DNA of 64,000 nt from Actinomadura sp. DC4 (GTDB lineage: Bacteria > Actinomycetota > Actinomycetes > Streptosporangiales > Streptosporangiaceae): the NCBI RefSeq assembly GCF_030406325.1, contig NZ_JAUEQY010000042.1, positions 1-64,000 of the forward strand, read 5' to 3'. The first letter of the stretch is position 1. The number at the start of each line of letters is the position of its first letter. The translations under genes and the position numbers were made by a program. The notes under the pieces were generated by a model. The model did no database searches and was not told the origin of the DNA. It saw only the letters and a list, made by a program, of their open reading frames with translations. Of this stretch, positions 7,088 through 15,528 are shown piece after piece.

Positions 7088-7525
7088 TCATTTATCTCCC
7101 CTTAGACGTGACACCGCAGCGCCACGTTCCTTGTTTGTGGAGTCAGATGAGACAATGCCCTGCGCCGAGCGGGCGACGGTGAGGCCCCAGGCGACCAGTG
7201 GCGCCTGGAGGGGTAGCCGGGCGTACGCGGCCACGCGGTACGGGAGCGGGCGGCGGCGCCAGTCGTAGGCCATCTTCACGTTGGCCGGGAACACGCCCAC
7301 GAACAGGCCCGCGGCGGCCAGCGCACCGGCCCGTCGCGTACGGGGCAGCGCGATCGCCGTCGCGCAGGCGAGTTCGAGGACGCCGCTCGCGTACGTCCAG
7401 GTCCGTGGCCGGCCCGGCAGCCAGGACGGGATGATCGTGTCGTATGGGCGGGGGCGGGCGAAATGGGTCACACCGGCTCCGGCGAGAAACGCCGCGAGAC
7501 CGAACGCCGAACGAGGGGACTTCAT
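7088..7525 (-). CDS. DoxX-like small membrane protein
   Basis: 145 aa from the ATG at 7525 (GGTGGGCGG upstream); a GTG 11 codons upstream is also open. Four hydrophobic helices match the DoxX fold: AFGLAAFLAGAGVTHF, WTYASGVLELACATAIALP, AGALAAAGLFVGVFPANVKMAYDW and LPLQAPLVAWGLTVA. The PANVKMAYDW motif is typical of the DoxX subfamily of actinomycetes. The cytoplasmic tail is short and charged. Function is poorly known; some members form membrane redox complexes. Confidence 0.8.
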   Translation of the reverse strand: MKSPRSAFGLAAFLAGAGVTHFARPRPYDTIIPSWLPGRPRTWTYASGVLELACATAIALPRTRRAGALAAAGLFVGVFPANVKMAYDWRRRPLPYRVAAYARLPLQAPLVAWGLTVARSAQGIVSSDSTNKERGAAVSRLRGDK

Positions 7526-7555
7526 AGCCGCCCACCGTAATAGTCGCGTACGTGA

Positions 7556-7596
7556 CACGGCCGTCCAGGATGCCGCTGCGATCCTGGACGGCCGTG
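7556..7596 (-). terminator. Hairpin terminator after the GH92 gene
   Basis: A 16-bp stem (ACGGCCGTCCAGGAT with its complement, plus a closing C-G) and a nine-base loop, 12 nt after the GH92 stop. There is no U-tract, as is common for actinomycete terminators. Confidence 0.75.
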
Positions 7597-7607
7597 ACGG
7601 ACGGGAA

Positions 7608-10355
7608 TCAGCTCGGCAGCGTCCACTGCTGGGCGGCGCTCCCGTTGCAGGTGTAGATCTGCAACTGGGTGCCGTCCGTGGTGCTGCTGTTCGGATCGTC
7701 CAGGCACTTCCCGGACTGGGGGTTGGTCAGCGACTTGGCGGAGGCGCTGTAGGTCCACTGCTGCGCGCCGGTGCTGTTGCAGTCGTACAGCTGCACCTTC
7801 GTGCCGTCCGCCGTACCGCTGTTGGGCACGTCCAGGCACTTGCCGAACGCCGTCAGCGTCCCGTTGCCGGGTACCGTCCACTTCTGCGCGTTGGTGGAGT
7901 TACAGGTGTAGATCTGCACGGCCGTGCCGTTGGCCGTGCCGCTGTTCTTCACGTCCACGCACTTCCCGGCGATCCCGGAGGTGATCGGCCCGGAATGCGA
8001 GGTCGACCCGGATCCGGCGTACGACGGCGGTGCCGAGGACGCCGCGGTCGCCCAGGAGGTGTTGGCGGCGGTGCCCAGCGTGAAGTTGAGCGTCCCGCCG
8101 TTGCTCACCGCGGAGGGCGGCAGGTAGGCGTTGTTCCAGTTCGCGCCGTTCCAGGTCGCGCTCTGCACGTACGGCGCGTTGGTCGCGGCCTGCGGGGCGT
8201 TGATCGACAGCGTGTTCCCGGTGCTGAGCGTGATCGCGACCTGGGTGAACTGCGGGCTGCCCAGGGCCAGGTCGGCCGTGCCGGGCGTCTCGGGGAAGAT
8301 CCCCATCGCCGACCAGACGTACCAGGCGCTCATCGTGCCGAGGTCGTCGTTGCCGACGCCCCAGCCCGTCGGGGAGTCCGGCCACAGCTGGTTCTGCACG
8401 TTGCGGATGACCGACTGCGTCTTCCACGGCTGGCCGACATAGTCGTACTCCCAGGGCAGTTCGACGCTCGGCTCGTTGCCGAGGTCGGCGTGGTCGCCGC
8501 CGCTTCCGTTGTAGGCCGCGAGCACGTGGTCGAGGTAGGACACCATGCTCGCGTTGCCGCCCTTGGCGTCGGCGAGGCCGCGCACGTTGAACGGCACCAT
8601 GCCGGTGTACTGCCACGACGTGCCCTCGACCATGTTGTCGCCGCTCGTCGGGCTGAACCCTCCGGTCCACCCGCCGCTGGCCGTACGAGGCTGCATGTAA
8701 CCGCTGGATGAGTTGAGCAGGTTCTTCCAGTCCTGGGCGCGGTTGACGAACTTCTGCTGGTTCGCCGTGTCGCCGAGCGCGCCCGCGAAGGCGCCCAGAG
8801 CGAAGTCGGCCGTGTTGTACTCCAGCGTCGTCGACACCGAGCCGTAGAAGTTGCAGCAGCCGTACGACCCGTCGCTCGGCAGGTAGCCGATGCTGTCGAG
8901 GTAGTTCAGGCCGGGGCGGTCGTTGTTGGCGACCGTCGCCTCGTGGATCATCGCGTTCTTGGCCGCGGCGGTGTCGAAGCCCTTGCCGCCGAACGCGTAG
9001 ATGTCGGCGATGATCGGATCGGCCGGGTCGCCGACCATGACGTACGACTCGCCGTTCGCCTGTGCCCACTTGGGGAGCAGGCCGCTGTGCGTGTAGTCGT
9101 TGACCATCGACTGCGCGACGTCACTGGCCTGCGACGGCGCGATCATTCCGATCAGTTGTGCCTGGCTGCGATAGATGTCCCAACCCGAGTAGTTCGCGTA
9201 CTGCGCGTGGCCCGAGGCGGCCGTGTGCACGGCGTTGTCGAAGCCCATGTACTGCCCGTTGGTGTCGCTGAACACATTCGGGTGCAGCAGCGCGTGGTAG
9301 AGCGCGGTGTAGAAGACGTGCTGCTGCGCGGTGGTGCCGCCGGAGGTCTGGATCTTCCCGAGAAGGCCGTTCCAGGCGTTGTGTGCGGCGGTGCGCTTGC
9401 CGTCGAAGTCGAAGTTCGGGACCTCGGCGTCACGGTTGGCCTTGGCGTTCGCGTCGGAGGTGAAGGAGATCCCGACACGGGCGTTCACCACGTGGTTCGT
9501 CGTCGTGTTGAAGGTCAGGTACGCGCCGTTCGGGTCGGCGAGCGGAGCGGCCTGGGCCTTCTGGGCACCGTGCAGGGTCGGCTTGCCGACCGCCTCGGCG
9601 GCGCTCTTGGAGGCCGCCTTGCGGGTGGTGGTCTCCGTGGACTTCGCCGAAGCCGTCTTGGCGCCGGCGGTGACGTTCGAGGCCAGCCAGGTGCCGGTCG
9701 TGAACGGCTGGTCGAAGGAGACGGAGAAGTGCAGCGTGTAGGTGTTGCTCGCGCCGCAGAAGTGGCCGCTCGTCACCGAGCCGACGACCTCGGTGTTGCT
9801 GACCGCCTGCCAGGAGTTGGCGTAGTCGCCGTTCTGGCTGCCGGTGAGCTTGAACAGCAGGTTCGCCTGAGTCGTGGCCGGAAACGTGAAACGCCCGATC
9901 CCGCCGCGCGTGGTGGTGGTCAGCTCGGTCTTCACGCCGTTCCCGAGCGTCACGCCGTAGTAGCCGGGCGAGGCGGACTCGTTGGTGTGCGTGTACGAGG
10001 AGCTGGCCGAGCTCGGACTGCTGATCGCGCCGGTGGTCGGCATGATCGGCACGTCGCCGTACGCCCCGCAGCCGGGGCCGGCGATGTGCGTGAGGCTGAA
10101 TCCGGTGATCGTGGGGCTCGTGTAGGTGTAGCCGCCGCCCTGCGCGCGGGAGGCGGTGTCGGGGCTCCACTGGGTCATGCCGAACGGCACGTCGGCACCG
10201 GGGAAGTCGTTCGCCCCGTTCGTGGTGCCGAGGAGCGGGTTGACGAGGGAGGCGGGGTCGGCGACCGCGGCGTGCGACGCCTGGATGGGGACGATCATGG
10301 CGGCGAGCAGCGTGCCGGCGGACACGAGCAGGCGGAGGGGACGGGGCAATGCCAT
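7608..10355 (-). CDS. Secreted GH92 alpha-mannosidase with C-terminal ricin B-type lectin
   Basis: 915 aa. Residues 1-31 form a Sec signal peptide (LLVSAGTLLAAMIVP, cut near SHAAVA). The mature protein opens with VNPLLGTTNGANDFPGADVPFG, the GH92 N-terminal signature, and continues through the GH92 (alpha/alpha)6 region (MVEGTSWQYTGMVPFN, GNDDLGTMSAWYVWSAMG). Residues ~785-915 are a ricin-type beta-trefoil with three Q-x-W motifs (QKW, QQW, QQW) and repeated GKCLDxPNS. GH92 enzymes are Ca-dependent exo-alpha-mannosidases acting on N-glycans or fungal mannan, here outside the cell. A LacI-type palindrome lies upstream. Confidence 0.93.
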   Translation of the reverse strand: MALPRPLRLLVSAGTLLAAMIVPIQASHAAVADPASLVNPLLGTTNGANDFPGADVPFGMTQWSPDTASRAQGGGYTYTSPTITGFSLTHIAGPGCGAYGDVPIMPTTGAISSPSSASSSYTHTNESASPGYYGVTLGNGVKTELTTTTRGGIGRFTFPATTQANLLFKLTGSQNGDYANSWQAVSNTEVVGSVTSGHFCGASNTYTLHFSVSFDQPFTTGTWLASNVTAGAKTASAKSTETTTRKAASKSAAEAVGKPTLHGAQKAQAAPLADPNGAYLTFNTTTNHVVNARVGISFTSDANAKANRDAEVPNFDFDGKRTAAHNAWNGLLGKIQTSGGTTAQQHVFYTALYHALLHPNVFSDTNGQYMGFDNAVHTAASGHAQYANYSGWDIYRSQAQLIGMIAPSQASDVAQSMVNDYTHSGLLPKWAQANGESYVMVGDPADPIIADIYAFGGKGFDTAAAKNAMIHEATVANNDRPGLNYLDSIGYLPSDGSYGCCNFYGSVSTTLEYNTADFALGAFAGALGDTANQQKFVNRAQDWKNLLNSSSGYMQPRTASGGWTGGFSPTSGDNMVEGTSWQYTGMVPFNVRGLADAKGGNASMVSYLDHVLAAYNGSGGDHADLGNEPSVELPWEYDYVGQPWKTQSVIRNVQNQLWPDSPTGWGVGNDDLGTMSAWYVWSAMGIFPETPGTADLALGSPQFTQVAITLSTGNTLSINAPQAATNAPYVQSATWNGANWNNAYLPPSAVSNGGTLNFTLGTAANTSWATAASSAPPSYAGSGSTSHSGPITSGIAGKCVDVKNSGTANGTAVQIYTCNSTNAQKWTVPGNGTLTAFGKCLDVPNSGTADGTKVQLYDCNSTGAQQWTYSASAKSLTNPQSGKCLDDPNSSTTDGTQLQIYTCNGSAAQQWTLPS

Positions 10356-10391
10356 GCGATGCGCCCTTTCGCGGAGGGGAGACAGGGCTCA

Positions 10392-10405
10392 TGACAACGT
10401 TGTCA
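10392..10405. promoter_or_regulatory. LacI-type operator TGACAACGTTGTCA
   Basis: A perfect 14-bp palindrome with the central CG typical of LacI/GalR operators, 37 bp upstream of the GH92 start codon. It implies sugar-controlled expression. No LacI regulator gene is in the window. Confidence 0.75.
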
Positions 10406-10528
10406 GGTAACTCGTACGTCGCCGGAAGGGCGCCGTCAAGGGATCTGTCAGTACCCGGCCACGTGACCGTTTGATGCTGGTTCGGGGGCGCGTAGGCTGA
10501 CTCGTGAGCCGACGGGACGGAGCACGCG

Positions 10529-11377
10529 ATGGGCATGATGATGGCCGTCAGCTTCACGCGCTACGGGCGCCTCTACTACCTCGACCCTGGCCAGCACACC
10601 CCCAAGGTCGGCGACAAAGTACTCGTGCCCACCGATTCCGGGCCCGAGGTGGCCGAGTGCATCTGGGCCCCGCAGTACGTCTCCGAGGACGTCGAGGGCC
10701 TGCCCCTGTGCGCGGGCATCGCCGGCGACGAACACCTGGCCCGCGACGAGGCCAACCGCCGCCGACGTGCCGAATCCCGCTCCATCGCCAAGAAACTGAT
10801 CCGCAAGCACGAGCTGCCGATGAAGGTCATCGGCGTCGACTACCTCGACGCCGACAACGTCTTCCGCGTCTACTTCTCCGCGCCGCACCGCGTCGACTTC
10901 CGGGCGCTGGTCCGCGACCTGGCCAGGTCGATGAAGGCCCGGGTCGAGCTGCGCCAGGTCGGCCCGCGCGACGAGGCGAGGCTGCAGGGCGGCATCGGCC
11001 CCTGCGGGCGCGACCTGTGCTGCGCGACGTTTCTCAAGGACTTCGAGCCGGTGTCCGTACGCATGGCCAAGGAGCAGGACCTGCCGGTCAACCCGCTGCG
11101 CATCGCCGGGGCCTGCGGGCGGCTCATGTGCTGCCTGAAGTACGAGCACCCGCTGTACGTCGAGGCGCACGACCGCATGCCCAAGCTGGGCGAACGCGTC
11201 GGTACCCCGGCCGGCAACGGGCAGGTCGTCGGCCGGAACGTCCCCTCGGACACGATCAACGTACGCCTGGACGGCGGCCGAAAGTGCGCCTGCCCGGTCG
11301 CGTCGGTCTGCTCGCCCCGCCGCCAGCACGACGAACACTACGCCGACAATCAGGATGACTCGCCGAACGCTGGGTAA
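10529..11377 (+). CDS. PSP1 domain protein (RicT/YaaT-like)
   Basis: 282 aa; the ATG run at 10529-10541 leaves the exact start open. The PSP1 C-terminal domain is clear, with paired cysteine motifs GPCGRDLCC and GACGRLMCC and a distal Cys pair (KCACPVASVC). In Bacillus RicT these cysteines bind an iron-sulfur cluster in the Y-complex that governs RNase Y; the actinomycete role is not established. In many actinomycetes this gene follows holB, but here holB is 22 kb away and on the other strand. Confidence 0.9.
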   Translation: MGMMMAVSFTRYGRLYYLDPGQHTPKVGDKVLVPTDSGPEVAECIWAPQYVSEDVEGLPLCAGIAGDEHLARDEANRRRRAESRSIAKKLIRKHELPMKVIGVDYLDADNVFRVYFSAPHRVDFRALVRDLARSMKARVELRQVGPRDEARLQGGIGPCGRDLCCATFLKDFEPVSVRMAKEQDLPVNPLRIAGACGRLMCCLKYEHPLYVEAHDRMPKLGERVGTPAGNGQVVGRNVPSDTINVRLDGGRKCACPVASVCSPRRQHDEHYADNQDDSPNAG

Positions 11378-11443
11378 CGACGTGTTCGCAGGCAGCGAGC
11401 GTAGGCTTCCTGCGAATACATCGGCGACAAGAACGGTAACGGC

Positions 11444-12949
11444 GTGAAAAAGTTCCGTACGGTGACCGGGCTGGCCGTGGCCGCCTTCGTCGCAGCGGCC
11501 TGCACGGGCACCCCGAACTCCAAGGCGGCGCCATCGCCGACGGCCCAGGGGATCGCGCGCTACTACGCGCAGCGCGTCTCCTGGAAGGACTGCGGTGGCG
11601 GCTTCCAGTGCGGAACGCTCCACATGCCCCTCGACTACGCCCGCCCGGACGGCCCGCGCATCACGATGTCGGTGATCCGCCTGCCCGCCGAGGGCCAGCG
11701 CAAGGGCTCCCTGCTGATCAACCCGGGCGGCCCTGGGGGTTCGGGCGTCCAGTTCGTCCGCGACGCGGCCCGGCAGTACGGCGCCGACCTGCGCAAGAGC
11801 TTCGATCTCGTCGGCTTCGACCCGCGCGGCGTCAACCAGACCAAACCGGCCGTACGCTGCCTCACGAGCAAGGAGCTCGACCGGTTCTTCGCCACCGACA
11901 CCTCACCTGACGATCCGGCCGAGGTCAACGACCTGGTCAAGGTCAGCAAGGGCTGGGCGGACGACTGCAGGACCCGCATCCCCTCGATCCTCCCGTACGT
12001 CGGCACGATCAGCGCCGCCAAGGACATGGACATCCTCCGCGCCGCCGTCGGCGATCCGGGCATGACCTACTACGGCGCGTCGTACGGCACCTACCTCGGC
12101 GCCTACTACGCCGACCTGTTCCCCCGCCGCGTACGCGCGATGGTCCTGGACGGCGCGGTCGACCCGAAGCTGTCCGGCGACGCGATCAACATCGAACAGG
12201 CCAAGGGCTTCGACACGGCCGTCCACAGCTTCGCCGCGGACTGCGTGAAGGCCGCCGACTGCCCACTGGGCAACGGCACGACGCACTCGGCGCTCGTACG
12301 GCTCCAGAAGCTGTTCGCCCAGACGGACAAGAAGCCGCTGAAGAACAACCTGGGCGACGGCCGCGTGGTCGACGAGTCCCTGGTGGAGCTGGGGGTGGCG
12401 TCGGCGTTGTACAACAAGCAGACGTGGCAGATCCTGCGCCTGGCCCTGAAGAGCGCCATCGCCCAGGGCGACGGCACGACCCTGCTGCGCTTGGGCGACC
12501 TGCTGGTCGAACGCAACAAAGACGGCTCGTACTCCAACCAGAGCGAGGCCAACATGGCCATCAACTGCGTGGACAAGCCGTACGCCCGCACCCTCGGCCC
12601 GTGGAAGGAAGAGGCGGCGAAGGCGAAGAAGGCCGCCCCGATCTTCGGCCAGTTCGTGGTGTGGGGCACCCTGCCGTGCGCGTACTGGCCGGCCCCGAGC
12701 CACGAACAACCCCGCGCCTTGCACGCCGACGGCGCAAAGCCGATCGTGGTCGTCGGCACCACCCGCGACCCGGCGACCCCGTACAAATGGGCCCAGAGCC
12801 TGGCATCGGAGCTTCACTCGGGCGTACTGCTGAGCCTGGACGGAGACGGTCACACGGCCTATCTCCAGGGCAACCCGTGCATCACGGGCGCCGTGGACCG
12901 CTACCTGCTGACGGGCGCGGCCCCGAAGAAGAACAGCCTGTGCCACTGA
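11444..12949 (+). CDS. Secreted alpha/beta-hydrolase, tripeptidyl aminopeptidase (TAP) type lipoprotein
   Basis: 501 aa from GTG. It has a lipobox (VAAAC, Cys at about 20) after a short signal peptide, so it is probably a membrane-tethered lipoprotein. Core motifs are the oxyanion loop NPGGPGGSG, nucleophile elbow GASYGT, and a C-terminal TAP domain with the late acid (GTTRDPATPY) and His (DGDGHTAY). Family members remove tripeptides or single residues from peptide N-termini. Downstream is tRNA-Thr, a neighbour also seen in Streptomyces, so this looks like conserved core synteny. Confidence 0.9.
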   Translation: MKKFRTVTGLAVAAFVAAACTGTPNSKAAPSPTAQGIARYYAQRVSWKDCGGGFQCGTLHMPLDYARPDGPRITMSVIRLPAEGQRKGSLLINPGGPGGSGVQFVRDAARQYGADLRKSFDLVGFDPRGVNQTKPAVRCLTSKELDRFFATDTSPDDPAEVNDLVKVSKGWADDCRTRIPSILPYVGTISAAKDMDILRAAVGDPGMTYYGASYGTYLGAYYADLFPRRVRAMVLDGAVDPKLSGDAINIEQAKGFDTAVHSFAADCVKAADCPLGNGTTHSALVRLQKLFAQTDKKPLKNNLGDGRVVDESLVELGVASALYNKQTWQILRLALKSAIAQGDGTTLLRLGDLLVERNKDGSYSNQSEANMAINCVDKPYARTLGPWKEEAAKAKKAAPIFGQFVVWGTLPCAYWPAPSHEQPRALHADGAKPIVVVGTTRDPATPYKWAQSLASELHSGVLLSLDGDGHTAYLQGNPCITGAVDRYLLTGAAPKKNSLCH

Positions 12950-13016
12950 CGGCCTGATGCACGAGGAGTGCGGAGAACCCGGTAGACTCAACGGGCGTCG
13001 CACCGCGGTGCGGCAG

Positions 13017-13089
13017 GCCGCCTTAGCTCAGTCGGCAGAGCGATTCACTCGTAATGAATAGGTCATCGGTTCGATTCCGATAGGCGGCT
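13017..13089 (+). tRNA. tRNA-Thr(CGU)
   Basis: Acceptor GCCGCCT/AGGCGGC, anticodon arm ATTCA-CTCGTAA-TGAAT (anticodon CGU), T-arm ATCGG-TTCGATT-CCGAT. No CCA encoded. An 11-bp part of the T-arm (13071-13081) recurs at 17991-18001, which may mark an integration site. Confidence 0.95.
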
Positions 13090-13095
13090 CCTACG

Positions 13096-13133
13096 TCGAA
13101 GGCCCCCTCCGATACATCGGAGGGGGCCTTCGA
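13096..13133 (+). terminator. Strong hairpin after tRNA-Thr
   Basis: Perfect 18-bp arms (TCGAAGGCCCCCTCCGAT and complement) separated by two bases. It ends the tRNA transcript. Confidence 0.9.
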
Positions 13134-13346
13134 CAGCTACAACCCGAGTCGACTTGATCATGTCGACAGCGGCCGCTCCGTGAGCGGGCCATGAAGGTCG
13201 AGCCCCTCACGAGGTCGAGGCTTTCGACGACAACGTAGACGAACGTTTGCTAGGAGAGCGCAGACCGACCCCTCCTCGACACTCCGCCCCACCTTTACAT
13301 CGGGCCCACTGGAAATCACAGTGTCATCTCAAGGTAAGGATGTGCC

Positions 13347-13460
13347 ATGAAATCCATGGAAACAACCGAGATCTCCTCCGAGCTCTTACTCTCCATCGAA
13401 GAGATCGCAAAGGCTCAAGAGCGGGTTACTCTTCTAGCATCATCAAGTGGAACCAGCTGA
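13347..13460 (+). CDS. 37-aa peptide ORF, candidate RiPP-type precursor
   Basis: ATG at 13347, TGA at 13458-13460, with AAGGA six bases upstream of the ATG. The peptide has an acidic, leucine-rich amphipathic middle (ELLLSIEEIAKAQERV) and a short Ser/Thr/Gly C-terminus (LLASSSGTS), a leader-plus-core layout. The stop is two bases before the TTG start of the JmjC oxygenase, which overlaps the AKR gene by 4 bp, so all three are translationally coupled. A competing reading exists: the JmjC frame is also open here from an ATG at 13340, but that translation is Arg/His-rich and looks out of frame. No named precursor family is recognised. Confidence 0.5.
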   Translation: MKSMETTEISSELLLSIEEIAKAQERVTLLASSSGTS

Positions 13461-13462
13461 CT

Positions 13463-14677
13463 TTGAGACGCCAGGATGTAACCGACGAGTCTCTAACGCT
13501 GGACTCTCTAGTAGATCCAATGTCCGGCGACCGGTTCCTCCGCGAATTCTACGGACAGAGGTATGTACATTTACCGGGGAATGAAGCCCGGTTCGCCGAC
13601 CTCTTCCCGTGGCCTTCCATCAACTCGATCCTCAGATCGCACCGTCTTGAACATCCCAGATTACGAATGATACTTAACGGTACGGTGGTTCCGTTCGAGG
13701 ATTACATCGAGTTATTTCAGAATCGACGCAAGACCACCATACCTAAGCTCCGGATGGCTTCCTTCAACTCCTTCCTCAGAAAAGGCGCCACACTCGTCCT
13801 CGACGATGTCCATGAGCTCCACCCGCCGATCTCTGACCTGGCCTACTCACTTGAGCGGGTCCTACGCGAGGAGGTCGCTGTCAACGCCTACGTCGGGCGA
13901 GGCGTGGCACGTGGCTTCGATGTGCACTGGGATCCACACGAGGTGTTCGCCGTCCAGGTGAGCGGTAGCAAGAAATGGCACGTCTATCCGACGTCCCGGC
14001 GCTGGCCGCTCTACAAGGACGTCGACCCGAACACGGAACCCCCTGATGTAGAGCCCACTGTGGTGAACCTGACCGCGGGAGACGTGCTCTATCTTCCACG
14101 CGGCTGGTGGCACGGCACGGTGCCGACAGGCGAGCCCAGCCTGCACCTCACATTCGGCGTTACCCCTGCGACCGGCATCGACCTCTTGGCCTGGCTCGTG
14201 GACGAGATGCGTCACCGCGAAGAGTTCCGCGAAGATCTGCCTCGTTTCCGCCCCGTAGAACTCGAGTCGCACGTCGCCAAGCTCCTAAGAGTCTTCGCGG
14301 ACCAAACAGGCCGATCCACGGTTGAACGCTTCTTCACGCATCGCGACACGTTCGCGCTGGCGCGGGTACCCAGCGCGATGCCGGGGATCTACAACTCTCA
14401 GGCTCTGCCTGACGGCGAAGACTTTGACATTGACTTCTGCTACCCGCGGGCGGTCCTGCGCGTCGGTGCCGACGCGGTCGAGCTCTTCGCCGACGGGCGC
14501 CGATGGACCTTCGCACTCACCGCCGCGCCTCTGCTCGAGCAACTGACGGGGCATAGCCGGATCAGCATGAGGGAACTCATCACGCGGCATGCCGATCGGC
14601 TGCCGGCCAAGACCATTCGCGGGCTGGTGAGCCTGCTCACGGTAGAGGGACTGGTCACGATTCAGGTTCGACCGTGA
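13463..14677 (+). CDS. JmjC/cupin-4 family Fe(II)/2-oxoglutarate oxygenase
   Basis: 404 aa from the TTG at 13463. The JmjC fold carries an intact iron triad: H155-x-D157 (VHWDPHE) and H217 (GWWHGTV), with KKWHVYP near 171 as the expected strand after the first ligands. The C-terminal ~150 residues resemble the dimer and winged-helix region of ribosomal-oxygenase-type cupin-4 proteins. Such enzymes hydroxylate side chains of proteins or peptides. Position directly behind a small peptide ORF and before a reductase suggests the peptide is the substrate, which is inference. GC is visibly lower than in neighbouring genes. Confidence 0.85.
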   Translation: MRRQDVTDESLTLDSLVDPMSGDRFLREFYGQRYVHLPGNEARFADLFPWPSINSILRSHRLEHPRLRMILNGTVVPFEDYIELFQNRRKTTIPKLRMASFNSFLRKGATLVLDDVHELHPPISDLAYSLERVLREEVAVNAYVGRGVARGFDVHWDPHEVFAVQVSGSKKWHVYPTSRRWPLYKDVDPNTEPPDVEPTVVNLTAGDVLYLPRGWWHGTVPTGEPSLHLTFGVTPATGIDLLAWLVDEMRHREEFREDLPRFRPVELESHVAKLLRVFADQTGRSTVERFFTHRDTFALARVPSAMPGIYNSQALPDGEDFDIDFCYPRAVLRVGADAVELFADGRRWTFALTAAPLLEQLTGHSRISMRELITRHADRLPAKTIRGLVSLLTVEGLVTIQVRP

Positions 14678-15528
14678 CGGCGGGCCACCGTATCGTTCTC
14701 GGATTACACCGCTCCGCACATCGGCGAGAGATCTTCGAGACCGCGCTGCGGCTTGGCATCAGAGATCTCGACACCAGCTACAGCTACTTCGACTTCGCGT
14801 CCCACGTGACCCTCGCCAAGACCATTCCCGACCTGCTCGGTGAGTTCTTCATCAGTACCAAGATCGGGTATTTCCCCGGCAGCGGTGAGCTTGAGCACTC
14901 GCTCGATCCGAAGAGGCTTTTTCGGGCGGCGGAGCGTACCGCAACCGACCTGGCCCGGCCACCTGCGCTGCTCATGCTGCACAACCCCGAGCGCGGGATC
15001 ATATTGGGCGACTCGCGAGAGCACTACCGGGAGTCACTTTCTCTCGCGATCGACGCCATGGCGCGGGCCTCACGATCGGGGCTCTGCGGGGCGTGGGGGA
15101 TCTCGACATGGCTGCACAGATCCTTTCTCGCGGCACTGGAGAGCACACCCATCGAACAGAAGCCGTCGGTGCTCATGGTTCGGTGTGGTCTAAAGGTCTC
15201 TGCCGCAGACCTCGACGCCGCTGACGACTTGTTCGCCTGTCTCGACCTTCCCCCTGAGGGACGCTGGGGTATGTCGCCCTTTGGGGGAGCCCCGCGCCAT
15301 ACCTTCTGGAAGTCAGTGATTTACAAGCCGCTATTGGCGCCCGACGAGGAGGTAACTGTCCACCAAGCGGCGTTCCGTCTCTCTTTCGAACTTCCACGAG
15401 TAGACAGGGTGGCCGTCGGTTGTGACTCTCCAGAACATCTCGCCGAGCTCATCCAAACTCGCACGCTGACCGTCCCGGAGGAAGCGATCCACGCGTACCG
15501 GAGCGTGCTCCGCGAACTACAAAACTGA
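14674..15528 (+). CDS. Aldo/keto reductase family protein
   Basis: 284 aa, GTG start overlapping the JmjC stop by 4 bp. The AKR catalytic tetrad is present: D33 and Y38 (LDTSYSY), K63 (STKIGY) and H103 (LMLHNPE). The C-terminal NADPH-binding part is divergent. AKRs reduce carbonyls with NADPH. Coupled to an oxygenase it could reduce an oxidised intermediate. It abuts, without a gap, the convergent membrane protein gene. Confidence 0.88.
   Translation: MTAGHRIVLGLHRSAHRREIFETALRLGIRDLDTSYSYFDFASHVTLAKTIPDLLGEFFISTKIGYFPGSGELEHSLDPKRLFRAAERTATDLARPPALLMLHNPERGIILGDSREHYRESLSLAIDAMARASRSGLCGAWGISTWLHRSFLAALESTPIEQKPSVLMVRCGLKVSAADLDAADDLFACLDLPPEGRWGMSPFGGAPRHTFWKSVIYKPLLAPDEEVTVHQAAFRLSFELPRVDRVAVGCDSPEHLAELIQTRTLTVPEEAIHAYRSVLRELQN

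Noticed and set aside
13247-13462. JmjC protein extended upstream to 13247 (476 aa)
   Set aside because: The extension is Arg/His-rich, lacks family similarity and has no ribosome site at its start. The TTG at 13463, just behind the small ORF, fits better. An ATG at 13340 remains a weaker alternative.
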